The notes beneath the pieces were generated by a model that did not search any database, had not been told where the DNA came from, and worked only from the letters and a program-made list of their open reading frames with translations. The translations under genes and the position numbers were made by a program. Positions 1 to 8,390 of a stretch of 43,553 nucleotides of DNA are shown piece after piece. Position 1 is the first letter of the stretch. Each line of letters starts with the position of its first letter. The DNA comes from Streptomyces actuosus. GTDB taxonomy: Bacteria > Actinomycetota > Actinomycetes > Streptomycetales > Streptomycetaceae. The stretch lies in the NCBI RefSeq assembly GCF_016921115.1, contig NZ_JAFFZS010000049.1, forward strand, positions 1 to 43,553, given 5' to 3'.

Positions 1-35
1 TGCCCCCCGGCCCCCTAAGACACCCCCGTGAGTAT

Positions 36-809
36 TCAGTGCGCCAGCGCGAACTTCTGGCCCGCGCGAGCGTTCTTCGCGCGCAGCTTCTCGTCGCGCG
101 CTCGCTGAAGGCTGCCGAATGTCTCCTGCCCTTGCTTCTTGAGAAGGTGCGGAATCCGGTTCGCCGGGATTCCGACGAGAGGGGACTCGCTGAGCACCGC
201 CAGAAGGTCCGATTCCGTCTGGTCGGTGTAGTCGGCGGCGATCAGCGCTTCGACGTTGGGGAAGACGTCCGCGTGCCTTTCTGTGCTCAGGTCGATGAGG
301 TGGTCCTCTTTTCCTCCGAGGCTGTAGCACCAGAGGAAGTTTCCGGGCGGATCGTTGGCGACAAGCCGCTTAAAACGGCTGATTTCCTTGGTGTAGCAGT
401 AGAAGCGAACGCCCGGTGAGCTGCGCATGATGCGCAGCCAGGTGAGAAGGTATTCGTCGGAGAAGAACTCGCCTGAATCGTGCACGCGAATCCACTTGCC
501 GACGTACCTCTTGTGCGTGAGTTCCTCCGTCATCTGCCTCTCGAATTCCTCCGGGTTGTCCCGGCAGAGGAGGAGATTCCGAATGTGTGCTGCGCGGACG
601 TTCTTGAACCGGTACGTGCCGACCCGGGCGTAGCACAACTGTGCGCACACGCCGGCCTGAGGGCAGACGTTGAAATGGCTTCCATCAGGCATTTCGATCA
701 CGAAAGCCGGCAGTGTCCAGTTGAATACGCCGATCCTCCTCAGATCCGAGTTCTGGGTGAGGAGCCGCTTGGTGGCGGTGCGGCCGGTCGCGTTGGTGCT
801 CTCAGACAT
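36..809 (-). CDS. GP88-family (phage gene product 88-like) protein
   Basis: The protein has about 257 residues and resembles the GP88 family known from actinobacteriophages and plasmids, whose biochemical role is not established. Visible features are an N-terminal cysteine cluster in the context CPQAGVCAQLCYARVG, a conserved WIRVHDSGEFFS segment and a later FYCYTKE segment, typical of this family. The cysteine spacing suggests metal or Fe-S binding, but that is inference. I chose the ATG at 809 because AAGGA lies six bases upstream. An open frame extends to 860 but has no ribosome-binding site and a proline/arginine-rich extension. It stands alone, reading toward the left edge, and its promoter is not obvious. 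Family assignment is by recognised motif order, not by a search. Confidence 0.72.
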   Translation of the reverse strand: MSESTNATGRTATKRLLTQNSDLRRIGVFNWTLPAFVIEMPDGSHFNVCPQAGVCAQLCYARVGTYRFKNVRAAHIRNLLLCRDNPEEFERQMTEELTHKRYVGKWIRVHDSGEFFSDEYLLTWLRIMRSSPGVRFYCYTKEISRFKRLVANDPPGNFLWCYSLGGKEDHLIDLSTERHADVFPNVEALIAADYTDQTESDLLAVLSESPLVGIPANRIPHLLKKQGQETFGSLQRARDEKLRAKNARAGQKFALAH

Positions 810-1173
810 CTCGTTCCTTGTGTTCCGAAGGGGAGGGCGGGCGGGTGAGGCGCCGGGCATCCCGCGTGCGGGCGCATGCGTGCGTGGATCCGAGCGCGAT
901 CACGCCGCAGTCGGCTCTCGTGAACGCGGCCGGTCCTGGCGATGGCGCTGGCGGTGCGCGCTGCTCTGGTGGTGGCCGCCGAACTGGGCGTCGTCACCCT
1001 GACTGGCGATCAAGCCGGTGGGCCGTGGCGAGGTGCGCTTGGTCTCGGGCTCCAAGAGGCCCTGTAACTCGGCGACGCCCGGCGACGTCGACGACGCGGA
1101 CGTCGCACTGTCTCCCCGGGTCGCCGCGACCCGGCCGAGCGGCTGCCGGCGTGGTGAGGTGTCGCTTCATGCA
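810..1173. other. Intergenic stretch without a supportable gene
   Basis: Several overlapping open frames cross these bases, but all have arginine/proline-rich or shadow-like composition. The best short one (ATG near 942, about 41 codons, ending at a TAA) has plausible amino acids (MALAVRAALVVAAELG) but no ribosome-binding site. I see no promoter, repeat or RNA gene here. Confidence 0.4.
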
Positions 1174-1206
1174 GGGCGCCCCCGGCTGATTCAGCCGGGG
1201 GCGCCC
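1174..1206. terminator. Perfect 16-bp inverted repeat, likely terminator
   Basis: GGGCGCCCCCGGCTGA is followed after one base by its exact reverse complement. It lies about 20 bp beyond the stop of the minus-strand gene that ends at 1226, the usual place for a Streptomyces hairpin terminator. No U-run follows, which is common in this group. Confidence 0.75.
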
Positions 1207-1225
1207 GTCGGGTAGGGGAGCGCGA

Positions 1226-1732
1226 TCAGTTGCCGCGTGCGAGGCAGCCGTCGGCGTGCGCGGGGGAGGTACGGAGGCGGGGGGATCCCCCGAGGCCGTC
1301 GCGGGTCTGGAGGAAGTGATCGCCCAGATCTTCCAGGGAGTTGATCTCTTCGACGGGCACCGGCTTGCCGCACCGGTCGCACGGGCCGATGAGGTCGAAG
1401 GTGAGGCGGCGGCGATCGTCGTAGGTCGCGAGGAAGTTCAGTGTTCTGTCCGCGAAGGGGATGGACAGCGCCACCGCGGGGAAGTGCTGGCCGTCCGCGA
1501 CGAGCGGATGGGTGTCGTCGTCCTTGGTGCGGATGCTGACCGGGCGGCCAAGGGAGTTGAGCGAGAGACGGTGGCGCAGTACCGCCTCCACCCAGCGCAG
1601 CTCGGTGTCGTGGCTGTGGAGGGCCGGGTCCGGACCGATCCGGCTGGCCTGTCCGGTTTGTGCGCGCTTCACCGCGGCCTGGATGGCTGCGGCCTCAATG
1701 GGGTTGGAAGGCGTCCTCGTGGTGCTCGGCAT
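1226..1732 (-). CDS. Hypothetical Cys-containing protein, class-2 promoter
   Basis: The protein has about 168 residues and I do not recognise its family. It has a central beta-rich stretch (AVALSIPFADRTLNFLATYDDRRRLTFDLIGP) followed by a CDRCG motif and a distal HADGC, a possible zinc site. I chose the ATG at 1732 because GGAG lies five bases upstream. The frame is open to a GTG at 1792 that has no ribosome-binding site. A copy of the TTGCGT/TACTGT promoter family lies at 1859-1887 in the right orientation, giving an untranslated leader of about 120 bases. The gene is followed by a perfect hairpin terminator, so it is probably monocistronic. Function unknown. Confidence 0.6.
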   Translation of the reverse strand: MPSTTRTPSNPIEAAAIQAAVKRAQTGQASRIGPDPALHSHDTELRWVEAVLRHRLSLNSLGRPVSIRTKDDDTHPLVADGQHFPAVALSIPFADRTLNFLATYDDRRRLTFDLIGPCDRCGKPVPVEEINSLEDLGDHFLQTRDGLGGSPRLRTSPAHADGCLARGN

Positions 1733-1858
1733 CGGATCTCCGAGAAGAAGGGTCGGGTCCGTGATCGGCACGCTTGCGCGCCTCATGGACACCGGGGCTG
1801 GAATCGAAGGCCGCGGACAGCGGCTCCGGCCGGCGGAATCTCCCGCCCGGCGTCAATC

Positions 1859-1887
1859 ACAGTACCTATTGAAATAGGAATACGCAA
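1859..1887 (-). promoter_or_regulatory. Class-2 promoter, copy 1 (TTGCGT-17-TACTGT)
   Basis: On the minus strand TTGCGT and TACTGT are separated by exactly 17 bp, with ATT following the first hexamer as in the other three copies (36563, 41503, 42656). The spacer holds CCTATTTCAATAGG, whose ends form an inverted repeat and may be an operator. It points at the gene starting at 1732. Confidence 0.65.
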
Positions 1888-1905
1888 CATGATGGTTGAA
1901 GGGAC

Positions 1906-1965
1906 GGCCGGCCAGCCGCTGCTCCCAGGGAAGACGTACGAGTGGGGGCAGCGGCACGGCCGGCC
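1906..1965 (-). terminator. Long interrupted hairpin ending the 2-8 kb operon
   Basis: GGCCGGCC and GCCGCTGC on the left pair with GCAGCGGC and GGCCGGCC on the right, with a 1-2 base offset between the blocks. It lies just past the stop at 1989 in the direction of transcription and separates that operon from the promoter at 1859. Confidence 0.6.
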
Positions 1966-1988
1966 TGTGTGCTGCGGACGTGGCCGGC

Positions 1989-2417
1989 CTATGCCGGCGC
2001 GGTGGTGAGCTGACCGACCTGGTCAAGCAGGAGTTGGGCCCGGGCGAAGGCGGCCGCCTTGTGACCGTACGACGGGACGACCAGGTGCATGGTCTCGTGT
2101 GCCAGGGCGCGATCGGCTTCCTCGCGCGTGGTCACCAGCCCGAGGTTGATGGCCATCAACGGCACCTTCAGCCGTCCGGTCTTCGGGCCCAGGTACACCT
2201 GGGCGGCATAGTGCGAGAGGTAGGGCATGCCGCTGATCGAGGCGTATGCCGCAAGATCGGTGACGAGGTGAAAGTTGCGCTCGGACACCGTCGCGAACAG
2301 CTTGGCGCGCCAGCGCAGCCAGCCCACGTCGACGGGGAGGTCGCGCTCGTGCTCCGGCAGCGGGCTGCGCAGATCAGCGTGCCGCTGTTCGGTCACCGGA
2401 TGTGCTCGATCTGCCAT
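1989..2417 (-). CDS. HExxH metallopeptidase-like protein
   Basis: The protein has about 142 residues. Near residues 110-120 it has HETMH followed by an SYGH and a downstream AAAF, the pattern HExxH-x6-GH-x3-F seen in SprT/WLM-type zincins, where the first two histidines and a third downstream histidine bind zinc. The rest is short and shows no signal peptide, so a cytoplasmic or translocated enzyme is more likely than a secreted one. The ATG at 2417 has a strong AGGAGGA site. The frame upstream of it is shadow. It is the last gene of a minus-strand operon with the tagged proteins, separated from the previous gene by about 160 bp. Zincin assignment is by motif only; the substrate is unknown. 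Confidence 0.6.
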   Translation of the reverse strand: MADRAHPVTEQRHADLRSPLPEHERDLPVDVGWLRWRAKLFATVSERNFHLVTDLAAYASISGMPYLSHYAAQVYLGPKTGRLKVPLMAINLGLVTTREEADRALAHETMHLVVPSYGHKAAAFARAQLLLDQVGQLTTAPA

Positions 2418-2578
2418 GTGCTTCCTCCTCTCGAGTGGGGTCCTGCTCTTCCGCCAGGGCGTCCGGCAGGCCGTCCCCATCTCCGGGCCGGCCAGTGGTC
2501 GTCTCGCGGCGGTCGGGCCGCGGGGACATCATGCCAACACGTCCCGCGGCCGCCCTTCGGCACCGGCGACGGCGCTGC

Positions 2579-3049
2579 TCAGGCATAGCGTCCGTGCCAG
2601 GAGTCCGCGTCCAGCCGCTCCAGTGCGGCGTCCTCCTCTGGGGTGAGGCGGTTGGTGAAGTCGTCCCAGCGGTTCAGCTGCTCGAGTTCGGGGCCGTCGG
2701 CCGGCTCGATCCGTGCCTTCTGCCCCGTGGTCAGCTCCATCTCCACGCCGTCGTCCACGAGGTCGGCACTGGCTACCGAAAGAGATCGCCGCCGAGTCAG
2801 GTTGAGGTTGAACAGGTAGCCGCCGCCCTCGGCGTCCTGGCCACCGACCAGGGGCCTGATCCATATGACCTGTTCGTCGTCGTCCTCGAAGCGGTGGTGG
2901 CGGGCGAGAGCGGCGCGGAAGACCTCCGTCCCGTCAGGGCCCGACACGACCAGTCGCGCGCCGGCATCCACCGGGTCCCCGGTCGCACTGTGGTTGCCTG
3001 CGACGAGGTCTGCGAACCGCTGGCGCCACTGCTGCTGTGTTGCTGTCAT
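2579..3049 (-). CDS. Hypothetical protein downstream of tagged protein
   Basis: The protein has about 156 residues, begins MTATQQQWRQRFADLVAG and is acidic, with no recognised motif. The middle (TEVFRAALARHHRFEDDDEQVIWIRPLVGG) and the C-terminal part (LNRWDDFTNRLTPEEDAALERLD) suggest a small alpha/beta domain with a helical tail. ATG at 3049 is preceded by AGGAGCG. A longer same-frame open region extends upstream inside the neighbouring gene but is its shadow. It follows the 747-residue tagged protein by 20 bp in the same operon, so it may be a partner, chaperone or immunity protein. That is position-based inference. Confidence 0.6.
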   Translation of the reverse strand: MTATQQQWRQRFADLVAGNHSATGDPVDAGARLVVSGPDGTEVFRAALARHHRFEDDDEQVIWIRPLVGGQDAEGGGYLFNLNLTRRRSLSVASADLVDDGVEMELTTGQKARIEPADGPELEQLNRWDDFTNRLTPEEDAALERLDADSWHGRYA

Positions 3050-3069
3050 CGAATCGCTCCTGGTCAGCC

Positions 3070-5313
3070 CTAGTAGTCGGATTCCGTGCACAGGACATCC
3101 TCGACGGGTTTCCCGCCGAGCTGGGTGATGCCCCGCGCGGTGAGGGAGGCAAGGATGCTGCTGCGCTCCGCGGCGGTGTGGCACACGATCCTGCTGGGAG
3201 CCTCGGCCCCCAGCAGGTCGATCCCGTTCCGGAACATGATTTCGTTGCTGCTGCCGGTGAACTTGGCGATCTTCATCGGGTCCCGTGTGATGGCCCCCGC
3301 GTTGTAGTTGTGGTGCGCGGGGTTGATGGCGCCGTAATGGTCGCCGTTGTAGGCGTAGTAGTCGCTGCGCTGCATGAGTACGCTCGGGTCGTCCCAGATC
3401 AGCCGACCCCCACCGGGGGAGCTGGGCGTCTTCTTGACCCGCAGGAACACGCTGTTGGCGCCGCCGGTCATCTTGTCGGCCTGCTCGCTCAAGCCCAGTC
3501 CCCCGCCGATGCCCATCACGGCCCGCTTCTCCGTGGAGGCCAGGACCCCGACGCCGAGGAGACTGGCGAGATCGCCGCCGTTGAGGTTGTGGCTCAGTGA
3601 CCGGCCCTTGAATGCACTCTGGATCTCCGCCTTCTTGCCGGTCACATCGAAGCGGGACCAGGTCAGCCACTTCCCTCCGGTCGAGGGCGTCGGCTCGTAG
3701 CCCGGGCTGGCCGCGAGTTCGGCGCCGCTGGAGAACCCGGAGGCCTTCGCGACGGCGTCTCGGACGACCTCGACCTTCATGGGCAGCACCTTGTGGGATG
3801 CCTCCAGGTGGATTCTCTTCATGGCCGTCTGCAGCGCGTCGCTGTCGAGCCCCATGAGGGACTCCATGCGCTGGTGCACGATCTCCTGGACCTGGAGATC
3901 CTGGAGTCCCTGGGCCGTCTCCATGGCGGCCTTCATGCCGGCGGAGCCCTCCAGCCCCTGGGCCTGGATGTTGTTCGCCAGGTACGTCCACTCGCCCTCG
4001 GCCGCGGTCATGGGCTTGTTCATCAGGTGCAGCTGTTCCAGCCGATCCACGAGGTCCTTGCCGTGGCCGGCGCCCGCAGGGGCGTGGACTTCAAGCTGTC
4101 CCCTCAGCGAGAACTCTGTGTTCGCCGGGTCGTTGTCCTTGTACGGGCGGTAGACGGCCTTCCAGCCGTCGCCCATGTCGATCTCGTACTCCGTGCCTTT
4201 GGCGGAAGAGCGGCTGACACCGTCCCAGGACGTCTGCCCGGTGGCCGGGTCGAGGTTCGCCTGGATCCTGCTGGCCTTGCGGACCGTCGCGGCGAGCGTG
4301 CCGGGCTCCGGATCCCCGTCGGGCACCGGTATCTGCTTGGTGACCATCTTGGTCGCGGTGACCTCGTAGGCGTCCATCCACGGCATGACCGACCCGCCGT
4401 TGTCGATCTTGTCCTTCACAACGTCCAGCTGGTCCATGTAGTGCTGGGCCATGGCTTTCTCGTCGTCGCTGATCGACGGGTCGTTGAGGACGGCGGAGAC
4501 CGCGTCGACGGCCGCCTGGTGCTTGGCGATCGACGCGTCCGACATCGGCAGGCCGCCCTTGAGCTTGTGCTGCACGGAGGTGATTGCGGTCTTGGTCAGC
4601 TCGGCCAGCTTCTTCTCCTTGTCGAGGTCGAGGCGCTCCTTGACCTCTTCCTCGACCTGGATCTCCTCCATGTGCGTGCCGGGGATACTCAGCGCGTCGA
4701 GGAGCTTCTCCTCGGCCTCCTCGGATATGTGCGTAAGCAGCACCTCCCGCGGCCCGTCCGGCGAGTCGTAGGCGACCAGGGTTGCTTCGGAGTTGATGAA
4801 GTCGTCCCCACCCACCAGAATCGGCGTCCCGGTGGGCTCGCCCACCGGAGGCGCCGCCGGCACCGGGGTCAGCGGGGGATCCGTCTCCTCCTCTTCCTCC
4901 TCGACCTCCTCGATGTCCTCGGCCTGGAGCAGCACGTCTTCCTCCGCCGACGGCTCCTCACCGCTGCTCTGCAACTCCCCCTCGGCGGACGCCTCCTGGG
5001 CCTCTTCCTCAGACGGCGCGGCGGCCGCAACAGGCTCGGGCTCAGATTCGGTGCCCAGGAGCCCATCGAGCTCCGCCAGCGGGTCCTCGTCGACCGGAGG
5101 TTCCGCAGGGGAAGCCGGCTCGGCAACAGGCTCAGGCAGCTCGGGCACCTCGAACGCCGCCTCCCCCGAAGCCCCCGCGGACACGCCCGCCAGGTCGGCC
5201 CCCTCACCTGCCACCGGCGCACCGGTGATGTCCAACGGGGCGGCAGGGGCCTCGGCGAGCGCGGTGGGGCTGACCGCGTAACTCTGGTGGCTCGACTTCG
5301 ATCCGGTTCCCAT
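3070..5313 (-). CDS. Large multidomain protein with MGTGSKSSH tag, possible ART-like C-terminus
   Basis: The protein has 747 residues. It opens with MGTGSKSSHQSYAVSPT, nearly identical to the start of the next gene upstream. Then come a Pro/Ala/Glu-rich acidic linker (about residues 20-170), helical charged regions and a folded middle. The C-terminus near residues 655-747 contains RSDYYAYNGDHYG and later SSNEIMFRNGIDLL. The latter loosely resembles the glutamate-containing strand of phage-type ADP-ribosyltransferases (NE followed by hydrophobics, then G). I treat that as a hypothesis only. No signal peptide or membrane segment is seen. Its start overlaps the previous stop by one base (TGATG), so the two are translationally coupled. 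It belongs to the operon headed by the 8339-8373 element. Toxin, effector or structural roles are all possible. Confidence 0.7.
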   Translation of the reverse strand: MGTGSKSSHQSYAVSPTALAEAPAAPLDITGAPVAGEGADLAGVSAGASGEAAFEVPELPEPVAEPASPAEPPVDEDPLAELDGLLGTESEPEPVAAAAPSEEEAQEASAEGELQSSGEEPSAEEDVLLQAEDIEEVEEEEEETDPPLTPVPAAPPVGEPTGTPILVGGDDFINSEATLVAYDSPDGPREVLLTHISEEAEEKLLDALSIPGTHMEEIQVEEEVKERLDLDKEKKLAELTKTAITSVQHKLKGGLPMSDASIAKHQAAVDAVSAVLNDPSISDDEKAMAQHYMDQLDVVKDKIDNGGSVMPWMDAYEVTATKMVTKQIPVPDGDPEPGTLAATVRKASRIQANLDPATGQTSWDGVSRSSAKGTEYEIDMGDGWKAVYRPYKDNDPANTEFSLRGQLEVHAPAGAGHGKDLVDRLEQLHLMNKPMTAAEGEWTYLANNIQAQGLEGSAGMKAAMETAQGLQDLQVQEIVHQRMESLMGLDSDALQTAMKRIHLEASHKVLPMKVEVVRDAVAKASGFSSGAELAASPGYEPTPSTGGKWLTWSRFDVTGKKAEIQSAFKGRSLSHNLNGGDLASLLGVGVLASTEKRAVMGIGGGLGLSEQADKMTGGANSVFLRVKKTPSSPGGGRLIWDDPSVLMQRSDYYAYNGDHYGAINPAHHNYNAGAITRDPMKIAKFTGSSNEIMFRNGIDLLGAEAPSRIVCHTAAERSSILASLTARGITQLGGKPVEDVLCTESDY

Positions 5314-7910
5314 CAGCTACCACCGCCGTGCTTGAGGGAGGCGCCGGAGGGCAGGCCCAGCTGCTGGACGAAGAAGTCGGAGAAGTTCTCGCGCAAGTTG
5401 TTCTTCCTCTCTACGGCGTGGTCCAGGAACGCCGTGGCGATCTGGTCATGCGTGACCTGGGATTGCGGGATCTTCAGGGCTTTGGCCGCCCGGCTGCGCA
5501 TCTGCGGGACCCAGGCCACACCGGATTTGGCGCCCTCGTACGCGGTGGAGTGCAGGACGGAGCGCAGCTGTGCGTCCGGCATGGACTCGAACTTCTTGAT
5601 CACCGGGTGTGCGGCGGCTGGATTGATCTTGACGCCGTTGGCAAGGCCGCCCGAGAGCGCCGCCTGATAGAGCTTCTGGTGGATGGGAGTGACCCCGTTG
5701 GGGTCGTAATTGACCGAGAGCTTGTCCGCACCGAAGAACTTGTACGACTGGCCGTGATCAATTTGCACCAGTCCTCCAGATGGCGTCTGGAGCCAGTTGT
5801 CCTGGTAGCCGTCGTGATCGCTGATGAGCCACGAACCCACGTGCGACCGCACGATGGTGTCCACCTGGGTCTGTGTCCACTGGCTCGGGCTGGAGGTGAA
5901 CGGCTTGGCGCCCTGCAGCAGCGGCTGGACAGAGCCGGCTGTGCCGTCCTTGGTCTTGTGGTGGTAGACCGGCACCGACGGGACGCCGCTCAAGGCCAGG
6001 ATCTGGGATGCGGCGGCCTCGGTGTGGCCCAGTGCGCCGCCATGGTTGTGATCGGCCTTGAACATCCACGGCGATCCGTCCGGGGCGGCATGGATGGTCT
6101 TGGCGTGTATCCCTCCGAGGTGGGACGCCGTCGTGCCGGCGCCGAAGGTCCAGCTGGCGACCTCCTTGGCGTCGACGCGGGCTGGCAGGTCCTGGTTGGT
6201 CGCCTTGGCGTGCTGGACGGCAGCCATCATGGCCTGGACGTTGGCGTTGAAGGAGCCCGGCTTCGGTGCCTTCACCGGCTTCGCCGCCGAGCCGGTGCCC
6301 TTCGCCGGCAGTTTGCTCGCCAGAGCCTGGACCGCCTCGTCCGACGCCAACCCGTCATCGGGCTTCGTCGAAGGGGCCGCGGCGGCTGCCGCCTTGGCGG
6401 CCTTGGCCGCCTCCTTCTTCGCGACGTCCGCGTTGACCTTGTCCTTGATGGCCTGCTGGTCGTACTTCTTGTTGAAGCTCGCGGCTATGTAGTTCTGGAC
6501 CTGGGCACGAGTGGCCTTGGCGTTGTTGTCCATGCCCAGCTCGCCCGCGACGGTGCGCAGGTCGGAGAGCTTCTGCTTCGCGGCCCACGACTTGAAGTCG
6601 CTGGTCAAATCGCCGGGGTGAAGGTACTTCCCAGGTCCGAGAGCCGGGTGCTCTGCGTACGGGGTATCGCTGGCACCGCCTTGCTGGGTGTAGGAGTACC
6701 AGGCGTTCACGTCCGTCTGCATGTCCCGGACGTCGCCGGCGTTCTTCGCCCACGCGGCGATCGCCTGCGGCGCGCCAGGGTCGCCCGCCGGCGGCAGGTT
6801 CAGCGGCTGGTCGCCACCGGGAGCCATCGCGACGTGGGCGGCGTAGCCGGCGTCGAGGTTCGCCAGCTGCTCCTGCCGCTTGGCCGCAAGGGCCTTCAGC
6901 GACTGCACTTCGCTCTCGGGTGTGCTCGGCCGCATCAGTGCCACGAGCTGGTGACCACCGAGGTGCATCGCCTCGGTCTCGCTCAGCTGCCCGGAAGCGA
7001 GAGCCTGCTGCACCAGAGGCTGGACGTCCTTCGCGTGCACGTACGTGTGGTTGAGAGCCTCGTCGACCGCAGACTTGGCCTCGGCCTTGGCCTTGGTCAG
7101 GTCCTCGCCGAGCTCGGGACAGTCGGCCGACGCCAGCTTCTGCTCGGCCGCGAGCATCGTGTGCAGGGCCTCGGCCCTCTGTTCCTGAGCTTGAGGCCCG
7201 TAGGTCTTCTTCGCCTCATTCCAGGCGTCGATCGACGCGGTGACTGCCTGGGCGGAGGAGGCGACCTCGTCCGGCGTGGCCTTCCATACGCCGCCGCTGA
7301 CGGGCGGCTCGGTGCCCTCGATCTCGTGCAGGTCGGCGAGCGTCATTCCGCCGACCGTCTTGCCGGCGAGCAGCTCGTTGTACCGGCTGAGCGCGGCGGC
7401 CTGGATCTTGGCCTTGGACGGAATGTCGCCCGGGTACGCCGGGTCGAGCCAGTGGACCAGGGGGTGCTGGCCCTTGCCGGACAGGCCCACCAGTGCGGGG
7501 TGCTCGAAGCCCTTGGCCTCGGCGATCTCGCGCAGGTCGTCCTCGTCGAGCGAGTTCAGATAGGCCAGCGTCTGCGCCTTCAGTGCCTTGGTGTGGGCCT
7601 CGATCTCCTCGTCGGAGGCGCCCGCCTCCTTCAGCTTCTCGATGGCCTCCTGAGCCTGCTCGACCTGGCCGACGAAGAGGTCGTAGCGCTCGACGGGATC
7701 CGTCGGGACCTCGTCTTCGGGGTCGACGGCGAACGGCGGGTCGGCGATCTCCTCCATGAGGTTCATCGCCACCAGGAGGTCGGCCTTGGCCTGGACCTCC
7801 TCGTCGGACATCGGCTCCGCGGGCGCCTCGGCCACCACGTCGTCCGCTTCGGACGCCGTGGTGGGCCCGACAGCGTAGGAGGCGTGCGAGGACTTGCTGC
7901 CGGTGCCCAT
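5313..7910 (-). CDS. Large multidomain protein with MGTGSKSSH tag and kinase-like domain
   Basis: The protein has 865 residues. It starts MGTGSKSSHASYAVGPT, the same tag as its neighbour. Two short helix-loop-helix segments (DLREIAEAKGF near residue 117 and DLRTVAGELGMDNN near 450) look like SAP/Rho-N-type motifs. After an Ala/Lys-rich linker comes a C-terminal domain (about residues 585-790) with the layout of HipA/PI3K-like kinases. WMFKAD near 617 supplies a candidate ATP-binding lysine, GHTEAAAS a helix glutamate, SDHDGYQDNW near 700 a catalytic-loop D/N pair and QIDHGQS near 717 a metal-binding aspartate. No signal peptide or TM segment. Start and stop overlap both neighbours as TGATG. 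The kinase fold is by motif; whether the substrate is protein, lipid or nucleotide is unknown. Confidence 0.72.
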   Translation of the reverse strand: MGTGSKSSHASYAVGPTTASEADDVVAEAPAEPMSDEEVQAKADLLVAMNLMEEIADPPFAVDPEDEVPTDPVERYDLFVGQVEQAQEAIEKLKEAGASDEEIEAHTKALKAQTLAYLNSLDEDDLREIAEAKGFEHPALVGLSGKGQHPLVHWLDPAYPGDIPSKAKIQAAALSRYNELLAGKTVGGMTLADLHEIEGTEPPVSGGVWKATPDEVASSAQAVTASIDAWNEAKKTYGPQAQEQRAEALHTMLAAEQKLASADCPELGEDLTKAKAEAKSAVDEALNHTYVHAKDVQPLVQQALASGQLSETEAMHLGGHQLVALMRPSTPESEVQSLKALAAKRQEQLANLDAGYAAHVAMAPGGDQPLNLPPAGDPGAPQAIAAWAKNAGDVRDMQTDVNAWYSYTQQGGASDTPYAEHPALGPGKYLHPGDLTSDFKSWAAKQKLSDLRTVAGELGMDNNAKATRAQVQNYIAASFNKKYDQQAIKDKVNADVAKKEAAKAAKAAAAAAPSTKPDDGLASDEAVQALASKLPAKGTGSAAKPVKAPKPGSFNANVQAMMAAVQHAKATNQDLPARVDAKEVASWTFGAGTTASHLGGIHAKTIHAAPDGSPWMFKADHNHGGALGHTEAAASQILALSGVPSVPVYHHKTKDGTAGSVQPLLQGAKPFTSSPSQWTQTQVDTIVRSHVGSWLISDHDGYQDNWLQTPSGGLVQIDHGQSYKFFGADKLSVNYDPNGVTPIHQKLYQAALSGGLANGVKINPAAAHPVIKKFESMPDAQLRSVLHSTAYEGAKSGVAWVPQMRSRAAKALKIPQSQVTHDQIATAFLDHAVERKNNLRENFSDFFVQQLGLPSGASLKHGGGS

Positions 7911-8311
7911 CAGCCGTCACCCCTCGGTGGGAGCGCAGGGATGACCTCGGCGAGCAGTCCGTCCAGAACGAGGTCGGCGGCGTGCGTGAGGTCGAGCGCA
8001 CCCTCTGGAACGTCGGCGGGCTCGAGCGAGCACGCGCCCCCGGACTGCGCGATCCAGCGCTCGATGTCCTTGTTGGTCGTGGTCTCGCCCAGGCGCTCGC
8101 GCCAGGGATCGGCCTGCTCGTAGACAAGGGGGACCCAGCGCACGACCCGCTCGGCCGGCTGCCGGCCCTCGTCGAGGCCGAGCACGGCGACGGGGTCGAC
8201 GGGGAGGCCGAGTCCGGGGTGCCAGACGAGCAGGATCCACAGTCGCCAGGCCGGAGCGGCCGGTGACGGCTCCGCCGTCTCGGCATCGGTGGGGTTGGGT
8301 TCAGTCGTCAC
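7910..8311 (-). CDS. Small acidic protein, first gene of the tagged-protein operon
   Basis: The protein has about 133 residues and no recognised family. It begins VTTEPNPTDAETAEPSPAAP and has one hydrophobic segment (WRLWILLVWHPGLGLPVDPVAVLGL), probably buried, then TNKDIERWIAQSGG and a helical acidic C-terminus. The GTG at 8311 has GGGAGGAG at good spacing. The frame is open to 8338 but that lies inside the promoter element. It is the promoter-proximal gene, 28 bases from the bipartite element, and its stop overlaps the start of the 865-residue protein. Small size, acidity and position fit a chaperone, adaptor or immunity role for the large partner, but that is inference. Confidence 0.65.
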   Translation of the reverse strand: MTTEPNPTDAETAEPSPAAPAWRLWILLVWHPGLGLPVDPVAVLGLDEGRQPAERVVRWVPLVYEQADPWRERLGETTTNKDIERWIAQSGGACSLEPADVPEGALDLTHAADLVLDGLLAEVIPALPPRGDG

Positions 8312-8338
8312 GGAGGCTCCTCCCGAAGGTGCTTTCAC

Positions 8339-8373
8339 CTGCTACAGGTGTGGGAGGAGCCGCCGGTGTGACA
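8339..8373 (-). promoter_or_regulatory. Class-1 bipartite promoter element, copy A
   Basis: On the minus strand TGTCACAC, 14 bp and ACACCTGTAGCAG. The right block lies within a perfect CACCTG-TAG-CAGGTG palindrome. An A/T-containing GAAACTTC (8385-8392) sits upstream, as in other copies. The start codon at 8311 is 28 bases downstream, consistent with a promoter whose -10 region lies in the right block. Confidence 0.75.
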
Positions 8374-8390
8374 GTGCGGGCGAAGAAGTT

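Noticed and set aside
2579..3991. 470-codon minus-strand frame
   Set aside because: Its N-terminal 310 codons are the antiphase shadow of the 747-residue protein; only the part from 3049 has a ribosome-binding site and normal composition.
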